DNA from: a virus | Virus record (IMG/VR): IMGVR_UViG_3300010354_000519 | Span: 1 to 26,877 of that record | Reading direction: 5' to 3' (one strand) | DNA length: 26,877 bases | In this document: positions 17,501 to 24,087 of the stretch, piece after piece | How positions within the stretch are numbered: the stretch's first letter is position 1 | How the letters are laid out: every line of letters begins with the position of its first letter | Notes under the pieces: model-generated | Told to the model about the DNA's origin: nothing | The model's input: the letters and a program-made list of their open reading frames with translations, nothing else | Databases searched by the model: none | Translations under genes and position numbers: made by a program

Positions 17501-20132
17501 AGCCTATGTAGGAATGCGAATTGTTCTTACATCCGGTGCAGGTGCAGGACAATATGCTCAAATTACTAGTTATAATATTGGAACTAAAGATTTAACTATT
17601 ATTAAAGAGAGTGATGGATCAGCAGGGTGGGACCACTTTGTTCCTGGTACAACCATTGTAGCACCTGACGCATCGACAAGTTATACTATTGAGCCAAGAT
17701 TATCATTCACTAGCCCAACTTACACATCGACTGCAACTACCTTGTCAAATGCTGCTACCTATAATGATGCTATTTGGACAGAAACTTATAGAGTTTTTTA
17801 TCCTGTAACAGGCAATACAAGTGGTGGCGGTTCAGGTGCTAGATTTGTTGTTGTTAAGAAAGGTGGAAAATATAGTTCTATTACACTAATTCCTGGATAT
17901 TTAGGAATTAACTATGCAAGACTAGATACTATAACATTAGTAGGCGCAGATGTTGGTGGTGTTACAGGAACACATGATATTACCTTAACAATAACAACAA
18001 TTAATTCTACCAATGGAGCAATTGTTGAATTTGAATATGTTGGTATTGCACAATCTGGTAATTATATTGCTATTCCTAACACAGGACAAACACCTATAAC
18101 ATCTTCAGACGGTATAAACTGGACAACTCGTCCAGGAGTTTTACCAAGTAGTCTAACATGGACTGCTATGGCATCAGGTGAAGTGATTGAGACTAGTCCT
18201 ACACAGGCAGGTTCATTTGTTGTAGGCAGAAGTTATAAAATTGCAGCGCTGGCTACTACACAATGGACATTAATCGGGCATCCTGCTAGCAGTAACTTGT
18301 CTGTAAAACTAGGTGATTATTTTACAGCCACTGGCGCTGGTACTGGTACTGGTACTGCGACAGCATTTGAAAGACTAACTGTAGCGATTGCCAACGGAAG
18401 TAATGCAACAGCATACAGTAAAGATGGCGGAGTAAGTTGGACAGCAGGCCAAAATCTTACTGGCGCTTCTACTGCTAATAGTGCTATTGCATATTGTAGA
18501 TTAACAAGCGGTGCTACAAGATGGGTAGTAATTAAGTCAGGTGTAACTCAAACAAGTTGGAGCTCAACTGGTGGGGTAGGTGCTTGGCAGACAGGCGGCG
18601 CAATGCCTACAGCAAGCAACTGGAGCAGTCTCGCTTATGGTGCTGGAAGATTAGTTGCTATAGCAAATGGTTCAAGAGACACAGCATATAGCACAGATGG
18701 CGGGACTACATGGACTGCTGGAGGGCAAGTACCTGACGTAGGAACTAATCAATGGATAAGTGTAACTTATGGTAGAAATAAATTTATTGCTGTAACAGCA
18801 GATACAGGAGCAACAGCAGCATATAGTTTCGACGGAATTACCTGGACATCTGTAACGCTAAGTGAAAGTGCAAGTTACTCTAATGTAAGCTATGGACAAG
18901 GTGTATTTGTTGCTGTAAACGGCACTAATACAGCATCAAGTTCTGAAGATGGAATTAACTGGACTGATAGAGCTTTAACTCGTGCAAGTGGTACAGGATT
19001 TAAGAAAGCAGTCCATGGCAACCCATCAGGAACTCCAATATGGTCCATAATTCCTAGTGCCTCAACAACCGCAGCAAGTAGAGCAATTTTAGGCGCAACA
19101 ACACAGGCCAGATGCTTTGTACAAGAGGAAAAAATTTATGCAGTAAGAATTATAGATCCTGGAAGTTCTTATTCAAGTCCTCCTACTATGACAATTACTG
19201 ATCCAAATAACATTTATGAAGCACCTTTCCAAGTAAGAACTGCTAAAGGCGTTCTTGCACAACCTAGTTTTAGAAATAGAGGAACAGGCTATAATAATGT
19301 TATAGCAAACATTGATCAGACAGACGGATTAGCTGATAATTATCAAAGTGGAAAATTTATTTCTGTTAAACGCCTGACAGGAACACCACAATCAGGTGCT
19401 AACGTTGTATTTGCTAATTTACCTAATAGAACATATAAACTAGTGCAGGTATTAAGTTTACAAGGAACTAATGATGGAAGCATCAAGGCTTTCTTACAAG
19501 TGAGTCCAGATGTTACATTGTTTGATGCACCTAATGATGGAACTGGTGTAACAACTAGAATTCGTTATAGTCAAGTTCGTTTAACTGGCCATGACTTCTT
19601 AGATATAGGAACTGGTAATTTTGTAGAAACTAACTATCCAGGAACACCTACTCAAGTTCCTGTACAGGCCAATGAAACTGTAGATAATAATGGTGGTCGT
19701 GTATTCTATACCAGTACTGACCAAGACGGTAACTTTAGAGTTGGTGAATTGTTTACTATTGAACAAAGTACTGGTGTTGCTACATTAAATGCTGATGCAT
19801 TTAATATTGCAGGACTTTCAGAATTGACACTTGGTGCTGTAACATTAGGCGGAACAAGTGCAACAATTACTGAATTTAGTACAGATCCGTTCTTTACTTC
19901 TAACAGTGATAGCGTTGTGCCAACACAAAGAGCAATAAGGGCTTACATTTCAGCACAGATCGGTGGCGGCGGTGCGTCAATTAATGTAAATAGTGTAGTG
20001 GCAGGATTTATTGAAATTTCTGGAACAACTATTACAACAACCACAGGGCAACCGATAACAATGAAAGCTAACTTTAATTTTACAGGCGGGGTCAAAGGAT
20101 TGCCAATAGCCTGGAATTACTTCTTAAATTAA
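11553..20132 (+). CDS. Giant tail-fibre adhesin 2, 2859-residue multidomain protein
   Basis: Paralogue of the 6091-11513 gene and the largest gene here. Domain order (approximate residues): seven CBM5/12-like repeats (1-478), the sixth split by a beta module (312-392); an entry segment DRVYWVGNHGEDMPWPTRG (525); six helical modules whose C-x-R-D-(I/V/L) cysteines are at 609, 910, 1157, 1301, 1457 and 1668, each followed by I-(D/N)-A-x2-(Y/F)-D; a second beta module at about 1027-1107 and a third at 1585-1663; a right-handed beta-helix (1710-1935); Asp-box blades (2180-2483, such as SSDGINW and STDGGTTW) interrupted by an AGSFVVG module (2219-2274); and the C-terminal cassette GHDFLD, GRVFYTSTDQDGNF and VVPTQRAIRAYI (2671-2785). 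No signal peptide or membrane segment is seen. Predicted to be a very long trimeric adhesin that contacts host glycans. It has a perfect late promoter and a good ribosome site. Function is inferred from domains; no active site can be assigned. Confidence 0.88.
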   Translation: MAEFKLGRIKFVWKGEWNTATQYIKDDVIKYGGKTYMCVLGHTSSVDFNTDLNIIPTRWNLMADGQRWRSDWTTSTIYEKGDLVKYGGNVYLAITYHTSSSVLSSGLEADSSKWELFAEGFDWKGVWTTATRYKLNDIVKYGGINYICITQHTSALMASQGLEQDQGKWQVFTEGTEYKGIWTATTRYKLNDVVKYGAGTWICITQHTSSGTFASDSANWNQYIEGLEYESIWNNSTAYQPGDIVKYGGNQYVSKTQHTGSNPVTGTSNWDLFSKGLDFKSDWDIATSYLISEMVKVNGYNYVANIDSPSYQSTVTATSSTTDTFSTASTTNMQVGMAIQFTGTTFGNVFNGATYYVKEISGATTFKITNFPGGPIFNPTTGTGSMTATYAVKPPNTTYWTLLSNGINWRGYWADDTEYVLGDAVRYLNNSYICKLAHRSDADDGSTTAAAGGGQTNSRPDQDTSGTYWSVLSVGSETATLQELGDLVYYDGAGPARLPIGTDGQILRVSSDLKPEWVTYGVTDRVYWVGNHGEDMPWPTRGATFDKPWKSIRYACEQIERGARYPEAKRLLEMNRLFIQRETTQWINYQITNSLAPFASSFKYREDRCERDIGWVIDALVYDLGHGGNVRTRGAALAYVNALTEDEQTGTGVYSKLSAESDEDIAAYNYMLTLIGNVLNNQAPAQAYQNVTEDSTNIIPQWFDNDLVAETGALGEITDLVSIVTTALSDKNATNIPARYAAFNTIHVLTGQYREVLPIIVPESTVVLGDEVRSTNAGPAGSLVNASDVKYSVSSLGRLESIAGDIVTGTAVTRSQTNTTDQVIQIPLGQTAQRTLVTRLARMMQHRVDFLTTQTNMITYTLPTGYGSTYLQGYHHARKLVLENKEFIKAEITAFINFTFPNVKYSRTQCKRDVGYIVDALVYDLTYGGTTQMLNAALAYFDGPGSNLVTDDSEASANISAYNRMKTILAQIVVNTSVTKTTGNTAVQFRDTSNLTNGNLAVTFINSAMDLIINMLVGGNTNTRPSITVTTITGGNLFTTSGSHGLSSGDVVYATSTSLNGIVSGTKYFVLPINLTATSFQLSLSLNGPAITVVNGTGLSIGFHTEVRPPLTNGVTTTTALINAFNSLSAAVPGIQIDTIDYINSTYGNFTYKSDYCRRDIGYLIDAGYYDSAFGSNYWEIQNGISYLRLQASVVTNFQLDQELASIAYIKSQVAVSLAASSTAVTRANNCYDGIIDIISNGLSAVPAITWTDPGVDSNKLYAREQLQTNRTFIINTITTWLIVNYNTVWAGLGATGQAKCQRDIGYSIDAFSYDIQYGGNLATINVIRSLFNQVTGDSVYPDSQQRTASAAMYTQLGSVCGQVVRELYSGQDTSGNAATATEQTAITTLAGYINIAIVANDPNSLPGESLPLVSWTAGDIQTALTLLKLEKAEITSDTLQFITDTFNDFKYNQSKCSRDLAIILDAVAYDFCFNTNHQTIKAAYSYLRASASEVFTLNQKTVTREALNYARDIALNNLNANLTAQTRLTSLMQIVDDILFGATTEGITCSQGEANTDYAIHLLELNRQFIIDEIKAYNIANFSSTVTLTTTSTFTCGSTAWMQRNAAVKFVGTLFGGVSLNTTYYIQNVIDGTSFSIATTRNATSPLSITGGSGSMVVQLDYDLDFCLRDVNEYINALKFDLRFTGNYKSCLAARYYANAVKGSLEEDMYYLRNATGIRNQTLEGLTGDLLAPNQYGTSRVSAGAYCSLDPGAGPHDYHSWIISRSPYIQNVATFGYAAIGQKVDGALHNGGNDSLTSNDFTQIISDGIGAWITNNARAELVSVFTYYSHVGYLAENGGRIRGTNGNNSYGDFGSVAEGFDATETPILAEVDNKGFKASVGSVLTDGTNKLWTIEYDNAGQDHTFATWAFGGNGSGISVEQDEFRDNGVFQVRLTDLVDDSTDAPEAAGNFGGFGYITNSNVAQSGTTTGIKIAAVDAEVAAAYVGMRIVLTSGAGAGQYAQITSYNIGTKDLTIIKESDGSAGWDHFVPGTTIVAPDASTSYTIEPRLSFTSPTYTSTATTLSNAATYNDAIWTETYRVFYPVTGNTSGGGSGARFVVVKKGGKYSSITLIPGYLGINYARLDTITLVGADVGGVTGTHDITLTITTINSTNGAIVEFEYVGIAQSGNYIAIPNTGQTPITSSDGINWTTRPGVLPSSLTWTAMASGEVIETSPTQAGSFVVGRSYKIAALATTQWTLIGHPASSNLSVKLGDYFTATGAGTGTGTATAFERLTVAIANGSNATAYSKDGGVSWTAGQNLTGASTANSAIAYCRLTSGATRWVVIKSGVTQTSWSSTGGVGAWQTGGAMPTASNWSSLAYGAGRLVAIANGSRDTAYSTDGGTTWTAGGQVPDVGTNQWISVTYGRNKFIAVTADTGATAAYSFDGITWTSVTLSESASYSNVSYGQGVFVAVNGTNTASSSEDGINWTDRALTRASGTGFKKAVHGNPSGTPIWSIIPSASTTAASRAILGATTQARCFVQEEKIYAVRIIDPGSSYSSPPTMTITDPNNIYEAPFQVRTAKGVLAQPSFRNRGTGYNNVIANIDQTDGLADNYQSGKFISVKRLTGTPQSGANVVFANLPNRTYKLVQVLSLQGTNDGSIKAFLQVSPDVTLFDAPNDGTGVTTRIRYSQVRLTGHDFLDIGTGNFVETNYPGTPTQVPVQANETVDNNGGRVFYTSTDQDGNFRVGELFTIEQSTGVATLNADAFNIAGLSELTLGAVTLGGTSATITEFSTDPFFTSNSDSVVPTQRAIRAYISAQIGGGGASINVNSVVAGFIEISGTTITTTTGQPITMKANFNFTGGVKGLPIAWNYFLN
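18333..18356 (+). repeat. Short tandem hexamer repeat (GGTACT)
   Basis: Three exact GGTACT units (18339-18356) follow one degenerate unit, GGCGCT. They encode the alternating Gly-Thr run within GAGTGTGTAT, at the end of an inserted module in the propeller region of giant adhesin 2. Confidence 0.8.
19692..19740 (+). repeat. 49-bp near-identical patch shared with 11049-11097
   Basis: Second copy of the patch in giant adhesin 2; only two third-position T/C differences separate it from the first copy. Confidence 0.85.
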
Positions 20133-20143
20133 TGGAGATTTAA

Positions 20144-20485
20144 ATGGCAACAGGAAGATTAGGCATTCAAGATATTATAACAGCAAACACTTATTACACT
20201 CCGTATCAAGTGCCCGCTAACACATTTAGTGTAGTAACTATTAGTATCGCGAATCGCAGTTCAACAAACGTAGCAACAGTAAGACTTGCTATTACTACAA
20301 CAGCAGCGCCTTCAGCGCCTACTGATGGAGAATTTTTAGAATATGATTCACAAATTCTCAGTAACGGTGTTTTAGAAAGAACTGGGCTAGTGTTAGACGC
20401 TGGAAAATATATCAGTGTTAGAGGCGCAGGCACAGGACTAGGACTTAGTGTTACCATTATGGGTATCGAAACAACAACAGCATAA
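20144..20485 (+). CDS. Small virion structural protein (MATGRLG family)
   Basis: 113 residues, beta-rich. The start MATGRLGIQDIITANTYYTP, the core FSVVTISIANRSSTN, the EFLEYDSQIL turn and the ending GVLERTGLVLDAGKYISVRG are characteristic of a small protein family that travels with fibre genes in marine T4-like phages. The two shorter proteins at 4412 and 5360 share its plan. It lies 11 bases after the giant adhesin 2 stop, with GGAG about ten bases before its ATG, so it is probably read from the same transcript. It may form a small cap, collar or tip module on the fibre; that is context-based inference. Confidence 0.7.
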   Translation: MATGRLGIQDIITANTYYTPYQVPANTFSVVTISIANRSSTNVATVRLAITTTAAPSAPTDGEFLEYDSQILSNGVLERTGLVLDAGKYISVRGAGTGLGLSVTIMGIETTTA

Positions 20486-20498
20486 TAAGGATTGAATT

Positions 20499-21407
20499 AT
20501 GGGACGCAATGTAAGTACAGGTGTAGCGGGAAGTGGTGCTGGATTAGGCTCAGTATACGCATCTGGTCAAAATACTATCACTACCGCAGTTACTAACCAA
20601 GATATTATATTTGATCCTAACGGAACAGGAACAGTGCAGTTTGTCGGAGGTCTACAATTAAGGACCAACGGTGAAATGAGAGCATATAACACTGCGAATA
20701 CATTTTACACATCAGTTAAATCCTTGGCAGGTCTGAGTGCAAACACAACGTTTCAATTACCTAGTAGTAACGGATCAGTCGGTGCATTTTTGCAAACCGA
20801 CGGAACCGGAGTAACAAGTTGGCAAGCCGTTCCTACGGCTGCATTAACGGTCAGTGATGCAGGATCAAATAGTAATACACATTATGTTTATTTTGGTACA
20901 AGTACACCAACTGAAGGAAGTTTGCCTACAGGCGCTCAATCAACTATGAGAGTTGACAGTGGGCTTACATTTATACCTAGTGAAAATAGAATAGTATCAA
21001 GTATAGGCCAACACCCCACAGTTACTGGCAGTAGCGGTGCTAGTGGACAACTTACTATTCAAGGAACAACAAATTCTACTAAAAACACTGCCAGTGTTCT
21101 GTTTAATGATAACGTTACAAGTTCATCCACAAGTACAGGAACAGTGGTGGTCACTGGAGGTGTAGGTATTAGTGGAGCATTAAATGTAGGCGGTTCTATA
21201 AGTTCAAATAGTTCTACTGTAGTTACACAATCTAGTCTAGGAACTTTACAACCTACCTTAGGAACTAATGCTATAATTAGAACAAATGCAAATACAATAA
21301 ATGAAACAATTACTATACCAGCAGGCACAAATGGCATGAGTTCAGGACCAATAACAATTGCAAGCGGCCAAACAGTTACAGTAAACGGTGATTGGAGTGT
21401 TGTTTAA
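20499..21407 (+). CDS. Tail fibre protein with conserved C-terminal tip
   Basis: 302 residues, rich in Gly, Ser, Thr and Asn. The N-terminus (GRNVSTGVAGSGAGLGSVYA) is followed by DIIFDPNGTGTVQFVGGLQL, a strand repeat typical of fibre shafts that also appears in the gene at 3277 (IEFDPSGTGKVKV). Residues about 210-232 (TSTGTVVVTGGVGISGALNV) are the widespread fibre collar repeat. The C-terminal ITIPAGTNGMSSGPITIASG, then TVTVNGDWSVV, is a conserved beta-helical tip in which short I-T-I strands pack in a triangular spiral. No cleaved chaperone domain is visible. The stop overlaps the ATG of the first small adhesin gene (TAATG), and a GGAG (21393-21396) sits just upstream of it. The likely role is the shaft onto which the small downstream adhesins attach, an inference from order. 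Confidence 0.75.
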   Translation: MGRNVSTGVAGSGAGLGSVYASGQNTITTAVTNQDIIFDPNGTGTVQFVGGLQLRTNGEMRAYNTANTFYTSVKSLAGLSANTTFQLPSSNGSVGAFLQTDGTGVTSWQAVPTAALTVSDAGSNSNTHYVYFGTSTPTEGSLPTGAQSTMRVDSGLTFIPSENRIVSSIGQHPTVTGSSGASGQLTIQGTTNSTKNTASVLFNDNVTSSSTSTGTVVVTGGVGISGALNVGGSISSNSSTVVTQSSLGTLQPTLGTNAIIRTNANTINETITIPAGTNGMSSGPITIASGQTVTVNGDWSVV

Positions 21408-21973
21408 TGAGCACATTAGTTGTAGATGAGATTGCCGGAAGACAAGATGGCGATCATCTAATTGCTTTTCCTAACAATAATACTCTTTATGTACCTGGGC
21501 AAGTTATTCAGTGTGTTTGGACCAAAATGGACAATCATGCTACATATAATAGTTACAATGATAACACTAGTAGAGATATAGCAGGGCTTAATACTACAAT
21601 AACCTTAAAACGTGCTAATAGTTTAGTATATATGCAATGGTGGTTATTTTATGAATGCCACCATGATATTACGTTTCAGGCCAAAAGAAGTGGAACAGTA
21701 ATAGGATACAATACAGAAGTAGGCAATGTTAGATGGAGTGGCATAGGCTGTGCTGAATATGAACACTCGCATGATCAAAGCAGTACACCATCTTACACTC
21801 ACATGGCTTGGGTTGATACACCAGGAAGCGTTGGTCCTCATGTTTATAGTTTAGGATCAAGGAGTAGTACAGGAACAAACTATGACATACGTGTTAACAG
21901 AGCATGGGGCGCTTTTCAAGATGATCATGAAGGTGGTGTAAGTTTTTGTATGATACAGGAGATCGCTCAATGA
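21407..21973 (+). CDS. Small jelly-roll-like adhesin, array gene A1
   Basis: 188 residues from ATG 21407, which is preferred over an in-frame ATG at 21392 because it overlaps the upstream stop (TAATG), has TTGGAG about 11 bases upstream, and restores the family start MSTLVVDEI. The core reads YVPGQVIQCVW, LFYECHHDITFQ, VIGYNTEVGNVRWSG, then STPSYTHMAWVDTPGS and HVYSLGSRSS. It belongs to a family of short beta-sandwich proteins encoded after the fibre genes of aquatic phages. The HHD motif with a nearby Glu could hold a metal or mediate ligand contact (speculative). It is the first of three related genes (A1-A3) and overlaps the next start by four bases (ATGA). A host-receptor-binding or fibre-tip role is inferred. 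Confidence 0.72.
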   Translation: MSTLVVDEIAGRQDGDHLIAFPNNNTLYVPGQVIQCVWTKMDNHATYNSYNDNTSRDIAGLNTTITLKRANSLVYMQWWLFYECHHDITFQAKRSGTVIGYNTEVGNVRWSGIGCAEYEHSHDQSSTPSYTHMAWVDTPGSVGPHVYSLGSRSSTGTNYDIRVNRAWGAFQDDHEGGVSFCMIQEIAQ

Positions 21974-22518
21974 CCTTAACAGTAGGCGGTCTAGCACCTG
22001 CAACTGGTACCCAGTTACAAATAAACAATGGATTAATACAGCAAGGCACTGTTATACAGTGGGTGCAAGCAAGTACAAGTGTTAGAACTACGTATACTGC
22101 TCAGCCCAGCGGTAACGGCACTGCTATTACACAATTAAATCTTACTATAACTCCAAGAAGAGCAGATAGCGTCATATGGCTAAGATGGACAACTTTTTAT
22201 GAAATGCATCATGATTGCGGGTTTGTTGTTCTAAGAGACTCAAACTTAATTGGTTATAATACATATAGAGGAAATGTTAGATGGTCTAATATTTTAACTC
22301 CACTATATGACAATGACTATAGTACAACTCCACAACAGAGCACAATAAATTGGTTTGACCCCGCAGGAAACACCACAGCCAGAACTTATAGTTTGGCTGT
22401 TAGAAGTAGTTCAACTGGGACTTTTACTTATGCTCTAAATAGATCATTAAATAGTGCAGGTACAGACGGGCAAGAAGTGGGACATAGTTGGGGATGGGCT
22501 AGGGAGATTTCAGGATGA
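21970..22518 (+). CDS. Small jelly-roll-like adhesin, array gene A2
   Basis: 182 residues from ATG 21970. This start overlaps the previous stop as ATGA and has AGGAGA at 21957-21962, a better choice than an in-frame ATG at 21946. It shares with A1 the segments TTFYEMHHDCGFVVLRDSNL, IGYNTYRGNVRWS, then STTPQQSTINWFDPAG and RTYSLAVRSSSTG. Its N-terminus, MTLTVGGLAPATGTQL, is shorter and lacks the S-T-L-x-V-D start of its relatives. The C-terminal WGWAREISG is a shared closing strand, and the stop again overlaps the next ATG by four bases. The fold is probably a single beta-sandwich domain per chain. Role inferred: receptor binding at a fibre tip. Confidence 0.7.
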   Translation: MTLTVGGLAPATGTQLQINNGLIQQGTVIQWVQASTSVRTTYTAQPSGNGTAITQLNLTITPRRADSVIWLRWTTFYEMHHDCGFVVLRDSNLIGYNTYRGNVRWSNILTPLYDNDYSTTPQQSTINWFDPAGNTTARTYSLAVRSSSTGTFTYALNRSLNSAGTDGQEVGHSWGWAREISG

Positions 22519-23129
22519 GCGTACTCAAAGTTGATACTATAACAGGACCAGTTAGAGTAGCATATCCTAATGCTATCTATGCTCCAGGACACATCGTACA
22601 AGTTACATATTCTGTAGCCATGCAGCGTCATTATTATTCAGTTCCAAATAATGATGGCGGCATGCGAGCAGATATTTTTGCTGAAGGCATCCATGAAGGT
22701 GGTGTTATTATAAGGCCATTAGATGTTAGTATAAAGCCACGTAGTAGAGACAGTTTTATCTTTGTTGAGTTTAATGTGTTTTTTGAAGCAGGACAAGATG
22801 TAGTGTTTACAGTTTTACGAGATGGCAATATGATAGGTGCAGCACAACCAGATCATGAAATCATTGGTAGATATGGCGCAAGTAAACAACAAGGCATTGG
22901 TGTTTCTCGCTACGATAACAACTATGATAGTACGCCAAGTTACATACAGGTTCCGTGGATAGATCGCCCAGGTAAATTAGACTGGGTCACATACAGTTTT
23001 GCAGCAAAAAGTTCAGGTGGATCAAATCAAACCTTTACACTAAACACAACATTTACAAATTATCAAAACGGAGCCGACGCCTATGAAACAGGCGTTAGTT
23101 TTGGAATAGCACAAGAAATAGCCGCATAA
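22515..23129 (+). CDS. Small jelly-roll-like adhesin, array gene A3 (longer, divergent)
   Basis: 204 residues, starting MSVLKVDTITGPVRVAYPNA; the ATG overlaps the preceding stop by four bases. It follows the plan of A1 and A2 (YAPGHIVQVTYS, IKPRSRDSFIFVEFNVFFEA, FTVLRDGNMIG, DSTPSYIQVPWIDRPGK, YSFAAKSSGG, FGIAQEIAA), but the HHD motif of the other two is replaced by AGQD. It also has two insertions, one before the RPLDVSIKPR strand and one after MIGAAQ (PDHEIIGRYGASKQQ). If HHD matters for ligand contact, this copy should differ in specificity. It ends the A group. A late-promoter-like octamer overlaps its stop and opens the next block. Confidence 0.68.
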   Translation: MSVLKVDTITGPVRVAYPNAIYAPGHIVQVTYSVAMQRHYYSVPNNDGGMRADIFAEGIHEGGVIIRPLDVSIKPRSRDSFIFVEFNVFFEAGQDVVFTVLRDGNMIGAAQPDHEIIGRYGASKQQGIGVSRYDNNYDSTPSYIQVPWIDRPGKLDWVTYSFAAKSSGGSNQTFTLNTTFTNYQNGADAYETGVSFGIAQEIAA

Positions 23130-23132
23130 ATA
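23125..23132 (+). promoter_or_regulatory. T4-like late promoter overlapping a stop codon
   Basis: CATAAATA is a one-mismatch match to the T4 late octamer. It overlaps the stop of array gene A3 and lies 20 bases before the ATG of the chaperone-like gene. Confidence 0.5.
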
Positions 23133-23152
23133 ATAGAAGGAATTAGAAAAAC

Positions 23153-23584
23153 ATGTCAGATACCGCTAGCCCAAGTAGAAGAATTTTACCAATAGCAGAA
23201 GCAGTGCATTTATTAGCCCCTAATGCTACATGGAGTCTCGAAGGAGATGAAATTACTAATTTGGTATGGGAATCAGATCCTAGTCTCAGACCTAGTAACC
23301 AGGCTATTTTAGCCAAAGCAGAAGAATTGCTCAATGAAGCACCGATGAGGGCGCTTCGTAGAGTAAGAGATGCTCGTTTAAGAGAAACAGATTGGGTTAC
23401 TCTTAGAGCGATGAGAACTGGAGAACCTATTCCTCAAGAATGGAAAGATTATATGCAGGCCTTGGCAGACATTACTAAGAATAGCAATCCTCAGTTGGTA
23501 AGCGGAGAACTTGTGGGTGTGACATGGCCTGAAAGACCTGACGGAGAAACAGCAGGTCAGGGAAGATTTAGAGTAATTCGATGA
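23153..23584 (+). CDS. Tail fibre assembly chaperone-like protein 1
   Basis: 143 residues, unlike the beta-rich genes around it. The N-terminal half (VHLLAPNATWSLEGDEITNL, VWESDPSLRPSNQAILAKAE, ELLNEA) has the shape of the first domain of phage tail fibre assembly proteins. The second half, RRVRDARLRETDWVTLRAMR, followed by TGEPIPQEWKDYMQALADIT, is the R-D-x-x-L-x-x-(S/T)-D-W...G-x-P-x-P-x-x-W-x-x-Y-R/M-x-x-L-x-x-I/L signature of the tail chaperone (Caudo_TAP-type) fold. Such proteins fold fibre tips and may stay bound as caps. It follows a promoter-like element and precedes four adhesins (B1-B4), overlapping B1 by four bases, so it probably serves them. Naming is by motif resemblance, not by a search. 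Confidence 0.75.
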   Translation: MSDTASPSRRILPIAEAVHLLAPNATWSLEGDEITNLVWESDPSLRPSNQAILAKAEELLNEAPMRALRRVRDARLRETDWVTLRAMRTGEPIPQEWKDYMQALADITKNSNPQLVSGELVGVTWPERPDGETAGQGRFRVIR

Positions 23585-24087
23585 GCACAGTTAGAGCAGA
23601 TAATCTTCAGGCAGTTACAAGTGAAGTAACTTTGCCGTTAACTGAACTAAGGCAACGTGTTATAAAAGATTTTAGATCACGTTACACAGGAGGATCTTAT
23701 ATACCTGGGGATACATATGCCTGGGCACTAGGCATGTTCCAAGATTATGCTCCAGCATCTGCTTCTAGTAGAATTAGAACGACTATAAGTTTTAGTTATA
23801 GCCATGAAAATGGACATGCAATTAGTCACTGGATATTTTATGCCAATGGCACAGAAATTGGTCGTCATAGTATTGCAGGACAAAGTCCTGAACATAGACA
23901 TGTTTATGTTTGGGATTTTGCCAGTTGGGGAACTAGCACTGCTCGTATAGGCTATCAAGTTAGACGATACGGTGGTGGCAATCAGCCTAGAATACACGCC
24001 ACACATCATTGGGATGGCACTGGCAGTAATCAATCGTCCCTTGCTGTGGGTGAAATGACAATAGAGGAATATTTTGCAATACCATGA
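23581..24087 (+). CDS. Small jelly-roll-like adhesin, array gene B1
   Basis: 168 residues, starting MSTVRADNLQAVTSEVTLPL (four-base ATGA overlap with the chaperone gene). Family B core: YTGGSYIPGDTYAWALGMFQ, DYAPASASSRIR, GHAISHWIFYANGTEIGRHS, VWDFASWGTSTARIGYQVRR, then HHWDGTGSNQSS and MTIEEYFAIP. The repeated aromatic and SWGTS turns suggest a beta-sandwich. Family A genes share its plan (a TPRR-x-DS-x-I-like strand, an F-x-E/A-x-G/H-D strand, a final EE-closing strand), so A and B may be distant homologues. No enzyme motif is seen. Role inferred: fibre-tip receptor binding. Confidence 0.72.
   Translation: MSTVRADNLQAVTSEVTLPLTELRQRVIKDFRSRYTGGSYIPGDTYAWALGMFQDYAPASASSRIRTTISFSYSHENGHAISHWIFYANGTEIGRHSIAGQSPEHRHVYVWDFASWGTSTARIGYQVRRYGGGNQPRIHATHHWDGTGSNQSSLAVGEMTIEEYFAIP

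Noticed and set aside
21392-21406. Upstream in-frame ATG for array gene A1
   Set aside because: Extending would add MECCL inside the upstream fibre gene; the ATG at 21407 gives the family start and the TAATG overlap.
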